A DNA stretch of 64,000 nt from Cordia subcordata (lineage: Eukaryota; Streptophyta; Magnoliopsida; Boraginales; Cordiaceae). The stretch covers positions 18,636,001 to 18,700,000 of the forward strand of contig JAPTOF010000005.1 of assembly GCA_028554755.1 (NCBI GenBank). The letters are read 5' to 3'. The notes beneath the pieces were generated by a model that saw nothing but the letters and a program-made list of their open reading frames with translations, did no database searches and was not told where the DNA came from. Both the position numbers and the translations under genes were made by a program. The first letter of the stretch is position 1, and each line of letters starts with the position of its first letter. Of the stretch, positions 49,272 to 60,905 are shown piece by piece.

Positions 49272-52200
49272 ATGGATTGTAAGCATTTGGTGGTGTACAT
49301 AGACGGGATGGCAAAGCCAGAGGCAGCAGCGGCCATGGTGCCGGCTCAAGAGGCTAAAGTGGTGCCTTGGAGTGCTGAGTTAGCTGGGCCATCTTCATCA
49401 TCTGTGGCAGAGAAGGAGCAGGAGAAGAAGAAGCAGAGAGAAAAGGTAGTGGAGGAGGAGAATGAGGCAGCGGATGAGGAGACGCTGCTAATAATTATGG
49501 CAGAGTGCCGTATTTGTCAGGAGGAGGATTCTGTTAACAATTTGGAAACTCCTTGTGCTTGCAGTGGTAGTCTTAAGGTATGATCATTTTGACCCCGTTT
49601 CTTTCCTTTTGAGTTTCCATTTACTGAAGAACTGTAAGTACTTTTAGGTGTCGTTTCATTCCCTAAGTAGTGCATATATTTATGAGAATACTGCCTGTGT
49701 TCGTTGTGGGTTTAAAGATAAATTGTTTAGTTGTGCTAACATTCTCGACCTTCTTCCACAATGTCACGCCAAAGTTTTGTTACTTCCGAGATTTTTTGAC
49801 AGAAGGGGCAAATAATGTGGCTTCTGACTTTTTGTTGTGCTCTGACATTTACTCCAAGGGTCAGGACAATGTAGAAAGAAGTCAGAAATCACGCCAATAA
49901 AATCGGAGAGGCTAGACTGTGGGTCAGCCGAAGAATGAGGCTTTATTGAGAGTTGATATAGTTGCTGAGTCAAAGAAGCTTACCATTTTTGGAATGGAAT
50001 GCATAATCCCTGTAAAACCTTATTCCATTGTAGGCTGTTGTTGGGACTTAGGATAGAAATTTAGTTGCCGAGTCAAAGAAGCAGTTAATAATGGAACCTT
50101 CTTTGTTGAAAAGAGTGGAAAATTTTGGGTGATACTGAAATAAGCAAATCTGTGGATTGTGTTTTATGAACAGAGACTTGATTCTGTGGATTGAGTAATT
50201 TTATCTTCACTACACACTAGTGTCGTGACATTTTTTGTAGTTATGCATCATTATTTTACATTCATAGGTCTTGATAGGGTGAGATGGAGGAGTAGAAGGA
50301 AAGAAAAGAGAGAGCGTGGAGCATGGTTGCACTTATTGCTTAGACAGGAAAGCTTGAAGTGAAAAAGATCATGAGTTTACCTCGTCTTCCAATTTATTGG
50401 CCTCCAGACTGTCTTTATGATATGTACATTTCATCAGTGGCATGTCTCATGCTGATAAAAGCAGAGATAACACTAAGTTATTAAGTTTTGTAATCTTACT
50501 TTGTCATTTTCTCGTTGTTTGCCTTTGTAATATAATAACCCAGTCAATTATCAATACAAGAGGATGAAGTTCCTGCCATATTCCAACCCTGCAATTTTGG
50601 AATCCATTTGATCATACGACACTAGTTGAGGAAGACAGTAAATTGCTCTATGTTTAGGTTGTGCTATAAAGATCTCCCTGTGGCTGCTTATGTATTAACA
50701 CTGCTATCTTGCTCATTGCTATGTTTCTAGCAACTATATGGAAAGTCTTGATTATGAACTCTGCCTTTGTTTGTCCTATTGGTAACAGAACTCTCCCATC
50801 CTAATTTTTCCTTCCCCGACATTCTAATGTGTCAATTCTAATGACTTATATGCAGTATGCTCACAGAAAATGTGTTCAGCATTGGTGCAATGAGAAGGGG
50901 GACATTACTTGTGAGATCTGCCGTCAGGTTTTATCACTACTGAGATGTTTGTTGTTTTACCATTTCTTGTCTTATATTTTAAGTTGTCCCTGAAGAGCCT
51001 GGATCCATCATAAAATTAATCACAATACCATAATGAGCTTCCATCTCTCAAAAGCAGAGTAGGTCACCTAAGTAGCAATTAGGTTTTGCAAACAAATAAC
51101 GTGTAATTTTGGAAGAGTGTAATTGCAGCTTTAATGTTGTCTGCCATGTTCGTACTTTTGACACTATTTGTCATTTGGGAGGAAATAAATGGCTGAGTTG
51201 ACCGTGCAGCTTTACCAACCAGGTTATACAGCTCCTCCTCGACCTGAATCTACAGAGACTGTGATTGACATTGGGCAAGTATCATACTAACACCTATAAC
51301 CTTCATTTTGATCTAGTTCTGTTTTCTATTATTGTTCATCATGAACACTTGTTATTTCGCGGAATGTGGAATGGGGATGGTGAATTGGTGATCGATTCAT
51401 CGACCATCCAAAAGAAAGTTATGATCAAAACAATCCAGGTCAAATGGTCCACTTATCCCAAGTTCTCTACATTTATTATTATCTTCACCAAAGAATTATT
51501 GTCTGATTGAAAACAGTTATTATGGAATAAGAATTAGGTTTTGTGATGTTTTCAATACTTGATTTTTTTCTTCAGCAGAGGATGGCACATTGCGGGTACA
51601 CCTCTTAGTTTGCATGATCCTCGCCTTCTGGCAATTGCAGAGGCAGAACGCCAGCTTGTGGATGCTGAATATGATGATTATAACGTTGCAAATGCCAGTG
51701 ATGCTTCATTCTGCCGTGCTGCAGCTCTAATCGTAAGCTTTTTATGGTTTTCATGGTATACATCAGTTTCTGTTGTCCTGTACTTTTCATTTTTACTGTG
51801 GGTTAAAGACAAACAGCCCTCAAAGTTTAGCAACTTTCTACAATAAACAATTGAAGTTTCAATTTTCTCCGTCAAGCCTTCGAGGTTAAGGTCTTGTGCA
51901 ACTTCTGCGGTTATGAATAACTATACTAGAAATTTGGATGGGAGTGTCGTGTTTTTCAGTCATGGAGCCTTTCAAACTTCTAATTAAGTTGTGCGTAAGG
52001 GATATATTGACACAAGAGAGGTTCAATGCCAAAACTGAAACTCTGTGAGGGGTAAAAATTGAGAAACTTAGCAAACTTAAACCGCTTGTCCTTGGTCTGC
52101 TCTTGGAATCTGTGTAGTAAAGAAAAGTAAGAGTTAAAACTGTGACTTAATATATAATTACCAAGCAAAAGATGAGAGAATGGAAATCTTAGCAAGCTAC

Positions 52201-53037
52201 ACAGTTTGCCTTTCCTGTTTTTCTCTAGCACTTGCATGCTTCCAGTTTGAAATGGAAATTCGGACATTCAGTTTTGTGAGAGAATTTTCAGAAGTTTATC
52301 AGAGTAGGAGGAGCTTTAGTAGCATTTTCTTAATCTGCATGCAGAAAAATATTCCCTTGGATGGTGCCTTGTGCTTTAGTAACGTGTTGAACAGGGGCTA
52401 TTGTTCTAGCTCATTTGTTTGTTCTGCTTAGTACTCCCATATTTATATATGCTGTGTACAACTGTGCATATTAAGATGTTTCTGGTTTGCTTTGGCAGTT
52501 AATGGCTCTTTTGGTAATGCGCCATGCATTAGGCATGACAGACAATGATGACAAGGAAGACACATCAACAATATTCTCCGTAAGTTGTGTTATAATAGTC
52601 AATATTTTCAGCACCATTGGAAGTATATCAACTTTGTCATCTGCAGCTACCGCTGAGTTAATTACTTTGACAAACACTAATGAGTTTTCTGCAGCTTTTC
52701 TTGCTTCGAGTCATTGGCTTTCTTTTGCCCTGTTACATCATGGTGTGGGCCATCAGTATTTTGCAGCGGCGAAGGCAAAGACAGGTTAGTCTCTTTAGGA
52801 CTGCTTACAAGTGGTCATCTTCCCAGTCCATATATCAGACAAACATATGAATAAGATGTTTATTCTTTGATGGATCAGGAGGCTGCAGCACTTGCTGCAA
52901 CACAATATGCCTTGGTGGTGCAATCAGGGCAAAACAGGGGTCTCCCCTTCGCGATTGCATCTGCTGTGCCTGCATTCGCACCTGCCCCTGCCATTACTGC
53001 CACTCCCGTCACAACTCCACGACAAGAACATGGTTAA
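49272..53037 (+). CDS. RING-CH (MARCH-like) membrane E3 ubiquitin ligase
   Basis: Seven exons (49272-49577, 50856-50927, 51210-51274, 51576-51732, 52499-52579, 52695-52784, 52879-53037) join in frame to give 309 aa. The RING-variant C4HC3 finger spans residues 79-124 (CRIC, CAC, H105, C108, CEIC) and should recruit an E2 enzyme. It is followed by GYTAPP, a GTPLSLHDPRLLAIAEAER block typical of the plant RINGv/DUF3675 group, and two hydrophobic segments (about 195-212 and 228-250). The tail is rich in alanine and proline. Intron 3 starts with GC (GG followed by GCAAGTAT) and is the only choice I found that keeps the frame. Its acceptor is a tandem CAGCAG, so exon 4 may start at 51576 or 51579, adding or dropping one arginine. 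An in-frame ATG at 49308 is a possible alternative start. Confidence 0.92.
51275..51578 (+). other. GC-AG intron 3 with NAGNAG acceptor in the RING-CH gene
   Basis: The donor reads ATTGG|GCAAGTAT, matching the strong GC-type donor consensus. Using the nearby GT (GGGCAA|GTATC) breaks the frame with every AG at the acceptor. The acceptor TTCAGCAG offers two in-frame AG sites three bases apart (ending 51575 or 51578). Confidence 0.8.
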
Positions 53038-53099
53038 GTAGATAATAATGTGGGATACAAGAAGTTAGCAGATTAGTTCGTCCACAAGTGGGAGACACC

Positions 53100-53503
53100 A
53101 AAAGGCTCTGAAAAAGTGTGGTCAAGGTTCAACTCCCTTCTGTGTTATGTATATGTGTAGTTTTATATGTATGTACATGTATGTGTCTATGTATGAGTTC
53201 TGAGACAGTAGGCTGATTCTAAGGGGGCCATCCTCAAAGCAGTTCTGGTTTCGATTTTAGAAGTTATTGACTCAAAATTTGCTAGTGGTTGTAGTTTTCG
53301 GTGTTTTTTCTAACTTGTAAACTTATTCACTAATTCAACATTTGATATTCTTTTTCTACAATGGCATCATTTTGTTACTTATTAGACAACTTTTGATAGG
53401 ATAAGTGGCGTCGGATCCATGGAGCGCGGACCCATAAAAGTTGGTTGTAAAATGTACCGGCTAGTCTATTTGCTATTTTAGCTTTTACCAACTTTAGACT
53501 ATG
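53100..53503. repeat. Duplicated segment, copy A, downstream of the RING-CH gene
   Basis: This segment begins 63 bases after the stop codon and so covers the 3' UTR. It includes GAGACAGTAGGCTGATTCTAAGG and GAGCGCGGACCCATAAAA. A diverged second copy is at 53,983-54,398. Small insertions and deletions and many substitutions separate the two. Confidence 0.85.
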
Positions 53504-53862
53504 CCTTGTTTGTTATAATTTTATTTTAAGATACTTATCTTATTAAAATGAGATAACATCTTATAAGATTTAAGAAATCTTATCATATGTATCCTATGAA
53601 AACTCAAAAGAAATCACACTTTTTATCTTATACGAAATAAACAATTCATCTTATGTTATTTTTTATAATTATAAAATGTATAATGTATGAAAATTTAAAA
53701 GAAATAACACTTTTTATCTTATACGAAATAAACAATTCATCTTATGTTATTTTTTATAATTATAAAATGTATAATGTATGTGATAAGATATCTTAAATCT
53801 TACAAAATTTCTCTAAATTGCAATAGGATAAACATCTTAAAATAAAATCATTCCAACACATT
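53502..53862. mobile_element. MITE with 91-bp internal tandem duplication
   Basis: The ends TTGTTTGTTATAATTTTATTTTAAGATACTTATC and its imperfect complement near 53,825-53,860 define the element. A 91-bp unit is duplicated at 53,598-53,688 and 53,689-53,779 with few differences. It belongs with the TATAAG family at 28.2 and 45.1 kb. It lies between the two copies of the downstream duplication. Confidence 0.65.
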
Positions 53863-53982
53863 ATAAGTAAAAAGTATGTGAAGGGTGCTTATTCGGGGCT
53901 TACAAGCTGCAAATAGTAAAAAATATGTGAGGAGTGCTTTTTTCTAAAAGTTTATAAGCTGCAAAATAAGCAAAGCCAAACA
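53863..53982. repeat. Truncated CTTATAAG-type MITE fragment
   Basis: Motifs TTACAAGCTGC, TTTATAAGCTGC and AAGCCAAACAGGC recall the right end of the element at 27,384-27,799. The left end is missing. Confidence 0.4.
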
Positions 53983-54398
53983 GGCTGTGAAGAAGTGTTC
54001 TCAAGGTTCAGCTCCCTTGTGTTTAATGTGTTTGTATAGTTGTACATGAATGTCTATATTTCTGAGACAGTAGGCCGATTCTAAGGGGGGCATCCTCAAA
54101 GCATTTCTAGTTTTGATTTCAGAAGTTCTTGACTCAAAACGTGCTAGCGGTTGGGGTAGTTAGTTTTCAGTGTTTTGTTTAACTCATTCACTAATTCAGC
54201 ATTTGATTTTTTTTGTTTCCCTTTTTCCTACAATTGCATCATTTGTTACTCTTCTTTTTTTTTTTGGGAGCATCATTTGTTACTTATTAGATGACTTTTG
54301 GTAGGAATAAGTGGTATCAGATCCATAGAGCGCGGATCCATAAAAATGGGCTTATCGCCTAGTCTATTTGCTATTTTCAGATTTCTCCACTTTAGGCT
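53983..54398. repeat. Duplicated segment, copy B
   Basis: This is the second copy of the 53,100-53,503 segment, with the shared landmarks GAGACAGTAGGCCGATTCTAAGG, AGAAGTTCTTGACTCAAAA, GAGCGCGGATCCATAAAA and CTAGTCTATTTGCTATTTT. The offset between copies is about 885 bases. Confidence 0.85.
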
Positions 54399-54887
54399 AA
54401 GTCTGTAACTTGGATCAAATGTGCTCGAAGACTCATCTAACGCAATCAGAAAGTTTCTTGGAGAAGATATTAGAGGAGTCACATCTATTAGAACAATTAT
54501 TCGTTAAAATCTTGGGCTGCCTCCCATTCGAAAAAAAAAAAGGAAGGAAAAACGAAGAATATACATTTGGAGAATGAAAACGAAGGCATTTTATCTCCAC
54601 AATAGAGTGAGTGGTGAGTCCTTGCCTTTTTCTAGAAACATTCACCTTTAGTGATGGAGTGGAAGCAGTTTTCATTAATTTTCCTTTGCGTGGAGAATAA
54701 CTAATAGAATATAGAAGCACATGATAGTTCTGTAACTTTCTGTAATCGTGTCCCTCATATGTGTCAAGTCTACAGAAAAAGGTGTACAAAGACGTGTAAG
54801 GGAAAAATTTATGGGTTCACATTTTGCAAATGCTTAAACACAATCGATATTTTGAATGGTCTAGGAAGGAGGGAGTGTAGGTGCTTG

Positions 54888-55032
54888 TTTGGATTAGTTT
54901 TTGAACCCAAAAAAAAAAAAAAGAACTCTTCTGTACAACTCTCAAAAAAAATTATTTTTTAATTCATATACTTATTAATAAAATTTATTAATAAAATATT
55001 TTTTGCAAAACTAAATCAATTTCAAATGGATC
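54888..55032. mobile_element. MITE-like repeat with GTTTGGATT-type ends
   Basis: Left GCTTGTTTGGATTAGTTTTT and right AAAACTAAATCAATTTCAAATGG pair imperfectly in opposite orientation. It is related to 13,694-13,882 and 58,188-58,306. Confidence 0.45.
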
Positions 55033-56068
55033 ATATATTTGCTCGTCTGTAATTTTTTTTTTTCCTTTTCTCAAGAGTGGTTAAAAGCCAATTATATAGT
55101 GTGACATTTATCGAATGAAACTTCACCAGAAATTATAAACCATAATTAGCTAGCTAATCGACATATTTATTTGTTTCTCGATAAAAATAGTTCAATGTGT
55201 AATCTGGGTGGATATAATTTAGAGAAAAGGATTCGTCTACCACTGCAACAAAATTATACAAATTTTAACAATAGGTACGTGATATTTTAGGTACTATAAC
55301 AAATGCCATTATCAAAAAGGTCCAATAATATTGAATATGTTATTTAGATAATTTTATTGTAATTGCACGGATAAAATATTTATTTTTATTAAATTTCTCT
55401 TATAATATTATAATTGACATAAACAAATTTATATCCGATGAGTGGTAACCGATGGCATGACCTACTCTAGTTCATGTATGAGCTCGGACACTCGAGAAAA
55501 TATTATCTAGTTGTCCAATGAACATTTCGTGGCATGTTGTCGTTATCCTACAAATAAACTTATCTGAAATTTAAATTTTAAAAAGTATCTTATGTGATAA
55601 ATATTCGATTTTTTGAAAAATATATATCTCCACCCGTTTTACTTGTATGATTCATCTAACACTTAAATTTAGAAAAGATATTCTCACCCTCAACGTACCC
55701 AAGATGGCAGTTTGAGCATAGCACTCCTCTTGCACACAAAAAAATTGGAATAAAAATGAGAAAAAGTAAATTAAACAAATTAGATAATTCGACTTTACTA
55801 CTCATTGCTGCTCAATTGAATGAAAAAGCCATGGTGCAGCAGGGTGCATATAGTGAAAAACAAATAATTGCATGCCACGTTAAAAAGTTAACAAAAAAAG
55901 CCACCCAATGCTTGGAGAAGTTTAACTGGATTAATTCATCTGAGTTGATCGATTCGCGTCCTCCACTTTTTTTCCGCTTTTACCTAAGTCCGGCCCTCCA
56001 TCCAATTCGAATCAGGTCATCGTTCTTGAAAAAAGTAGCCTGAAATTATTTTCGGAATCTGTACGCAT

Positions 56069-56071
<3 letters not shown>

Positions 56072-56101
<30 letters not shown>

Positions 56102-56102
56102 G
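56072..56102. repeat. (CA)n(TA)n microsatellite upstream of the phosphatase
   Basis: CACACA passes into about 12 TA units, ending some 120 bases before the phosphatase start codon, so length changes could affect the promoter or leader. Confidence 0.9.
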
Positions 56103-56223
56103 AGTCGTGTGGTGAACGTTGTTATAAATTCCTCTCGATCTGCTTTTCTTTTTCCTTTTTTTCTTTGGTTGCGTTAGCTTTTTTTTTTTTTCCTCTTTTG
56201 GTGCTTTGCATCCACAGAGAGCC

Positions 56224-59108
56224 ATGGCTAGCCTATGCAACAAAACCATGGTTCTATATTTCTGGTTATTATATGGTGCTTTTAGCTTTTGTTTTGTGAA
56301 TATATTTGCTGAGCTTCCAAGATTTGAACATCAAACAAAAGGTGATGGCACTCTTGGTTTCTTGGTTGTTGGTGACTGGGGAAGGAAAGGTGCTTATAAT
56401 CAATCTGAAGTTGCACTTCAGGTGATACTCTCATATAATACTTCATGAATTTGATCAAAATGTGATGGTTAGTTACCTTTTCGGGTCGAGAAAGTCCTAG
56501 ACTATCTACCACGGTTACTTTATGCAATAAGACTCGTAAAAAAAAATGAATTATTAGATTTTACGATAGTTAAACTTATATAGAGGATATTAGTGTTTTT
56601 ATTTATTGTACTAACACATCTCTCATATGCAAGTATGATTTTTTTTTGAGAGTGTGTATGGTGTTAGTTTTTGGACTTGAGACCTTATAATTTTTAGAAA
56701 CTAAGAGTTTCCGATTTGTAAACTCTAATAACTTGATAAATTATTCATATCATTTGAAAATTTAAATTTGTACAGAAGATATTAGTGGTTTTATTTATTG
56801 TATTAACACTCCCCTCACGTACAATTGTGTGGTTTGCTTTTGGGCCTATGCATTGCGATGGTTTCAAGCTTGAGAATTTTTGGTTTTAAAACCCAAGAAT
56901 TTTCAGTTTTAGCTAGCTCTAAAACCATAATAGAGTTACTATCTCATTTACAAATTTAGACTTGTATAGGTGTAGCAAAAAAACAAAAAAGTTTAGACTT
57001 GTATTGTGTATTAGTGTATTTGTTTATTGTACTAACATTTCAAATAGAAGGATTACGTTATTATTGTTTTTTCCCAAACATATGCCTGTGCTTGCTCAAA
57101 GGAGAGACCTGTTTCATTATACAGTAATTGAAATGGCTCAAATTTATTTCTGCAGATGGGAAGAATCGGAGAGAAATTGAAGATTGATTTTGTAATTTCA
57201 ACTGGCGACAATTTCTACGATAACGGGTTAACAGGAGAGAATGATCCAGCATTTGTAGAGTCATTTACCAATATCTACACTGCAAAGAGCCTGCAGAAGC
57301 AGTGGTATAGTGGTACGTCCCGAGAATACAATTATCCCACATGAATAAATCACGACTTTTTAAGATAATATGTAAATTCTTATATGGACTATATATTCCA
57401 CATAGTTAATAAAAGTGTTTTATTTTTGAATTATGTACCTGTTCACTTTGTTTTTCTAATGTATTGTCGTGCAGTTTTAGGCAACCATGACTACAGAGGT
57501 GATGCAGTGGCTCAAATGAGCCCTTTTCTGAGGAAAATAGATAGCAGATGGCTTTGTTTGAGATCATTTATTGTCAATGCAGGTGATTTTTTTTTTTTTT
57601 AATACATCAAATCTTTCTTATGTTGGCAAATATTCAAAAATCTTGAGTGTAAAACATGTTAATTTCCCCCCCCCCTCCCCCCCCTCCCCCCCCCCCCCTC
57701 AATTGCAGAAATTGCAGAAATTTTCTTTGTGGATACCACTCCTTTTGTGAATAAATACTTCATCTACCCAAAACAACATTCGTATGATTGGCGAGGGGTG
57801 ACACCTCCAAAGAGATACACTAATAGGGTGTTAAAGGTAAGCATATGTTTGTTTTCCACATGTTATCGGAGAGGCCCTGGCGTAATGGTATCAAAAGCTA
57901 CAACTACTTGTGTACAAGAGCCTCCTCAAAAAGATATCTTAGTTTTCTTATTATCATGGTCTTTTACGACAAGACACGTTTGGGAAGGGTCAAATTGAAG
58001 TTTATTGTACCACATAACTTATATTTTGCAAGATGCTCGAGCCTTAGCTTGTTGCATTTTCAAGTCATATAGCAAACATACCAAAGCTTCCCTTATTGGC
58101 TGATACAAGACCTGTTCGAATTTGCTTTTTCCATGGAAAGATACCTTTTTTTTTTTTTTTTTCTGAAGAACACATATTTTTTATAATAAGTATTTGGATT
58201 AGACTTAAAAAAAAAAGTGAAACTCTGAGGAGAGGAAAAAAAAAAACTCAAATTCAATTTCAGTCAGAAATTGTAACTTCTAAAAAAGTTAATCCAAACG
58301 AGCTCACAGGCTTCATTGATCTTTGACTTTTCGTTATAATTTATTTGCATCTACTCCAAATTCTTGCGGGATGATGGTGTTAATGCATATTAATCCTGTT
58401 AACAGGATCTTGAATCAGCATTAGAGAAATCAACAGCAAAATGGAAAATTGTCGTGGGTCATCATACCATCAGGAGTGTTGGACGTCATGGTGACACTCA
58501 TGAACTTGTAAAACACCTTCTTCCTATTCTTCAGGTAAACCAAGCAATTCGAAGATAATAAGAAAACAAAAAGAAAGATTATGTTATTTAACAAAAATAC
58601 ACTTTTCATCAAATTAAGCTTATTTCGGGGTACCCACTTTCATGAAATTTTCAGGCTTATGATGTTGATCTCTACACGAATGGGCATGATCATTGCCTTG
58701 AACACATCAGTGATGACAAATGGTAAACAATATGCTATTCTAATGTTTCTTAAGCGACATTCTTTTTATATTACTGTCATCTGAGGCCTATGACTTTATA
58801 TTTCCTATCTGTTTGTGGTCAACCCCAGCTATTATTTAAACTCACAACAGTCATTGACTAAAGTTCAACACGGACTTGTGTTTGATTGCAGCCCGATCCA
58901 ATTCCTAACGAGTGGAGGAGGCTCGAAGGCATGGAGAGGAGATGTCAAAGAATTGAAGAGTGAAAACCTAAAATTCTTCCATGATGGTCAAGGTTTTATG
59001 TCTGTGCAATTGACACAAACAGATGTAGAGATAGTATTCTATGATGGTTTTGGCAAGCTGCTACATAGATGGACTAGGTCTAAGCAGCTTCTTCCCTCAG
59101 CTATGTGA
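56224..59108 (+). CDS. Low-molecular-weight purple acid phosphatase (PAP3/8/17-like)
   Basis: Seven exons (56224-56421, 57156-57312, 57475-57582, 57709-57836, 58406-58534, 58655-58722, 58892-59108) join in frame through GT-AG introns to give 334 aa, the size of the small plant purple acid phosphatases. An N-terminal hydrophobic stretch to about residue 29 is a signal peptide (likely cleavage before ELPRFEH). All five metal-binding motifs are intact: GDWG (50-53), GDNFY (83-87), GNHD (121-124), VGHH (214-217) and GHDH (250-253). The enzyme should hydrolyse phosphate monoesters outside the cell or in the vacuole, and relatives respond to phosphate supply. Exon 4 has two acceptors nine bases apart (57708 and 57717); the first was chosen because it keeps the three residues seen in relatives. 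Confidence 0.95.
57666..57700 (+). repeat. C-rich tract serving as the polypyrimidine tract of phosphatase intron 3
   Basis: About 33 of 35 bases are C, broken by single T bases, ending eight bases before the AG of intron 3. Such a tract can form an i-motif, with a G-quadruplex on the opposite strand, and is prone to length change. Confidence 0.9.
57865..57925 (+). repeat. Possible truncated tRNA-derived SINE in phosphatase intron 4
   Basis: The segment GGCCCTGGCGTAATGGTATC has a tRNA-like A box (TGGCGTAATGG), but no B box follows. It may be a 5' SINE fragment. Confidence 0.3.
58188..58306. mobile_element. Small MITE-like repeat in phosphatase intron 4
   Basis: Left ATTTGGATTAGACTT and right AAAAAGTTAATCCAAACGAGCTC are inverted and flank an A-rich core. 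The ends match the GTTTGGATT family seen elsewhere in the window. Confidence 0.5.
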
Positions 59109-59929
59109 ATATTTAGATCAAAATGTGCTACTTAGTTGATTGAATATATAAATATATACACACACACGCATATACATACATGTCTTTTCCATTTCAAAAT
59201 TTGTAAGAGATAGATGCTGCATTTAATTCTAATTTAGAATTTAATTGTGAATCAATGAATGCCTAAAACAAGATCTATTAGTGGTCTGCTATTAAAATTT
59301 AAAACTAAATAAATCCGTACATAACACGAGATATGAAAGCATTAGTCAGATTATCAGTGTTCTGTCTCTCGAATTGATTTTTGTCAAAGCTATATATGCA
59401 AAGCCTAAAATCCAACAAGAAACATTTGAGATGCTAAATAAATATTGAAGAAAAATAAATAAATAATAAGAAAATTTTTTCTAACAATATAATTTAGACT
59501 TTTTGATGAGGTGATAATTAGATATAGTATAAAAACCCTAGCCACGAGTTTATAATCTTGTCATCACACCCTTTGTAAATTTATGTTTGCATATAAAGTT
59601 CAATAAAAAAATTATCTAGGTGCAAGATAGCGTGTCAAAGCAAAGATACATAAATAATACTAACTAGCTCTAAAAGTTTTAAATTCTTTATAGAGGTTAC
59701 AGAATTTTCTGTTTTATTTTTTCTCTGTTAGACCTCTTTCTTTTTCGTGTTTGACCGTATTAATAATAAAAGATTAAAAGCTAACTTATAAGAATTGGGT
59801 GCAAAGGCTTTTACTTGCTGATATTACACAGCCCTGCAACATTATTTTTGCTGTCTTTATTTTATCATATATATATGCTATTTTATGAATAAATTTTTAT
59901 TATTAATTCAACTCTTCAGAAAAAAAATA
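59109..59929 (+). other. Phosphatase 3' UTR and flank
   Basis: AT-rich sequence after the phosphatase stop. TATATA and CACACA runs lie at 59,146-59,178. No other gene seen. Confidence 0.5.
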
Positions 59930-60905
59930 CCTTTTTTTAATAGTTATACAAAATGCTTTTAAGAAAAACCAATCCAAACAAGCTCTTAGTTACATAACTA
60001 GAGATTTCTTCATGTTCACATGTTAGAACCTAATTGTTTGATTTCAAAAGAATATATTTCAAATTTTAACTCCTTAAAAGAATTCTTTTTTCAATAGATA
60101 TAAAAAATATTTTTAGAAAAAGCCACTTCAAATAAACTCCTAATCGCACAAATAGAGATTTCTTGATGTTCAGTTGTTTAATTTCAAAACGATATAGTTC
60201 AAATTCTAACTTCTCAAAAAAAAAATATTGTTAATAGTTATAAAAACTTTTTTTAAGAAAAGCCAATCCAATTGAGCTCCTAATTACTATAGTTTTAGAA
60301 AAATGCTTCTAAGAAAATCAAATCCAAACAAGCTTCTGATCAAGATAGTTTTAGGGGAAAAAATATTTTTAAAAAAAATCAATTCAAATGAACTCCTAAT
60401 AACACAACTAGAGATTTCCTGATTTTACGTGTTAGAACCTGATTGTTTCACACAACTAGAGATTTCTTGATGTTCACCTGTTAGAACCCAATTGTTTGAT
60501 TTTAAAATGATATATTTCAAATTATAACTCTTTAAAAAAGTACTTTTCTCAATAGTTATAAAACTTTTTTTTAAAAAGCCAATCTCCAAATGAGCTCCTA
60601 ATCAAGATAATTCTAGGGGAAAACAAGGATAAAAAGGCAGGTGGGGTGGAGTGTCGTTGGCCAATAAGACCAAGGCACAACTAGAGATTTCTTGATGTTC
60701 ACATGTTAGAACCCAATTATTTGATTTTAAAACGATATATTTCAAATTATAAAATATTTTTAAAAAAAGTCAATCTCCAAATGAGCTTCTTATCAAGATA
60801 ATTCTAAAACATTTTTTTTAAAAAGCCAATCTCCAAATGAGCTCCTAATCAAAATAATTCTAGGCCAAATGAGCTCCTAATCAAGATAATTCTAGGGGAG
60901 AAAAA
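59930..60905. repeat. Degenerate tandem array
   Basis: Two modules recur irregularly. One is AAAAGCCAATCCAAATGAGCTCCTAATCAAGATAATTCTAG-like, near 59,970, 60,120, 60,257, 60,313, 60,378, 60,575, 60,765, 60,815 and 60,865. The other is ACTAGAGATTTCTTGATGTTCACATGTTAGAACC-like, near 59,998, 60,148, 60,408, 60,450 and 60,680. Spacing varies from about 50 to 270 bases. The first module resembles the right end of the GTTTGGATT MITE family, so the array may derive from it. Confidence 0.75.

Larger units (their letters stand above)
54399..56223 (+). other. Intergenic sequence and promoter region of the phosphatase gene
   Basis: No gene is supported. The stretch just before 56,224 has a TA microsatellite and CT-rich leader-like sequence. 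I did not find a clear GNATATNC phosphate-response motif by eye, but the search was not exhaustive. Confidence 0.5.

Noticed and set aside
57865..57925. tRNA gene in phosphatase intron 4
   Set aside because: An A-box-like segment is present but there is no B box or cloverleaf, so at most a SINE fragment.
57729..57998. 89-codon plus-strand ORF
   Set aside because: It is exon 4 of the phosphatase read on into its intron in another context, not a separate gene.
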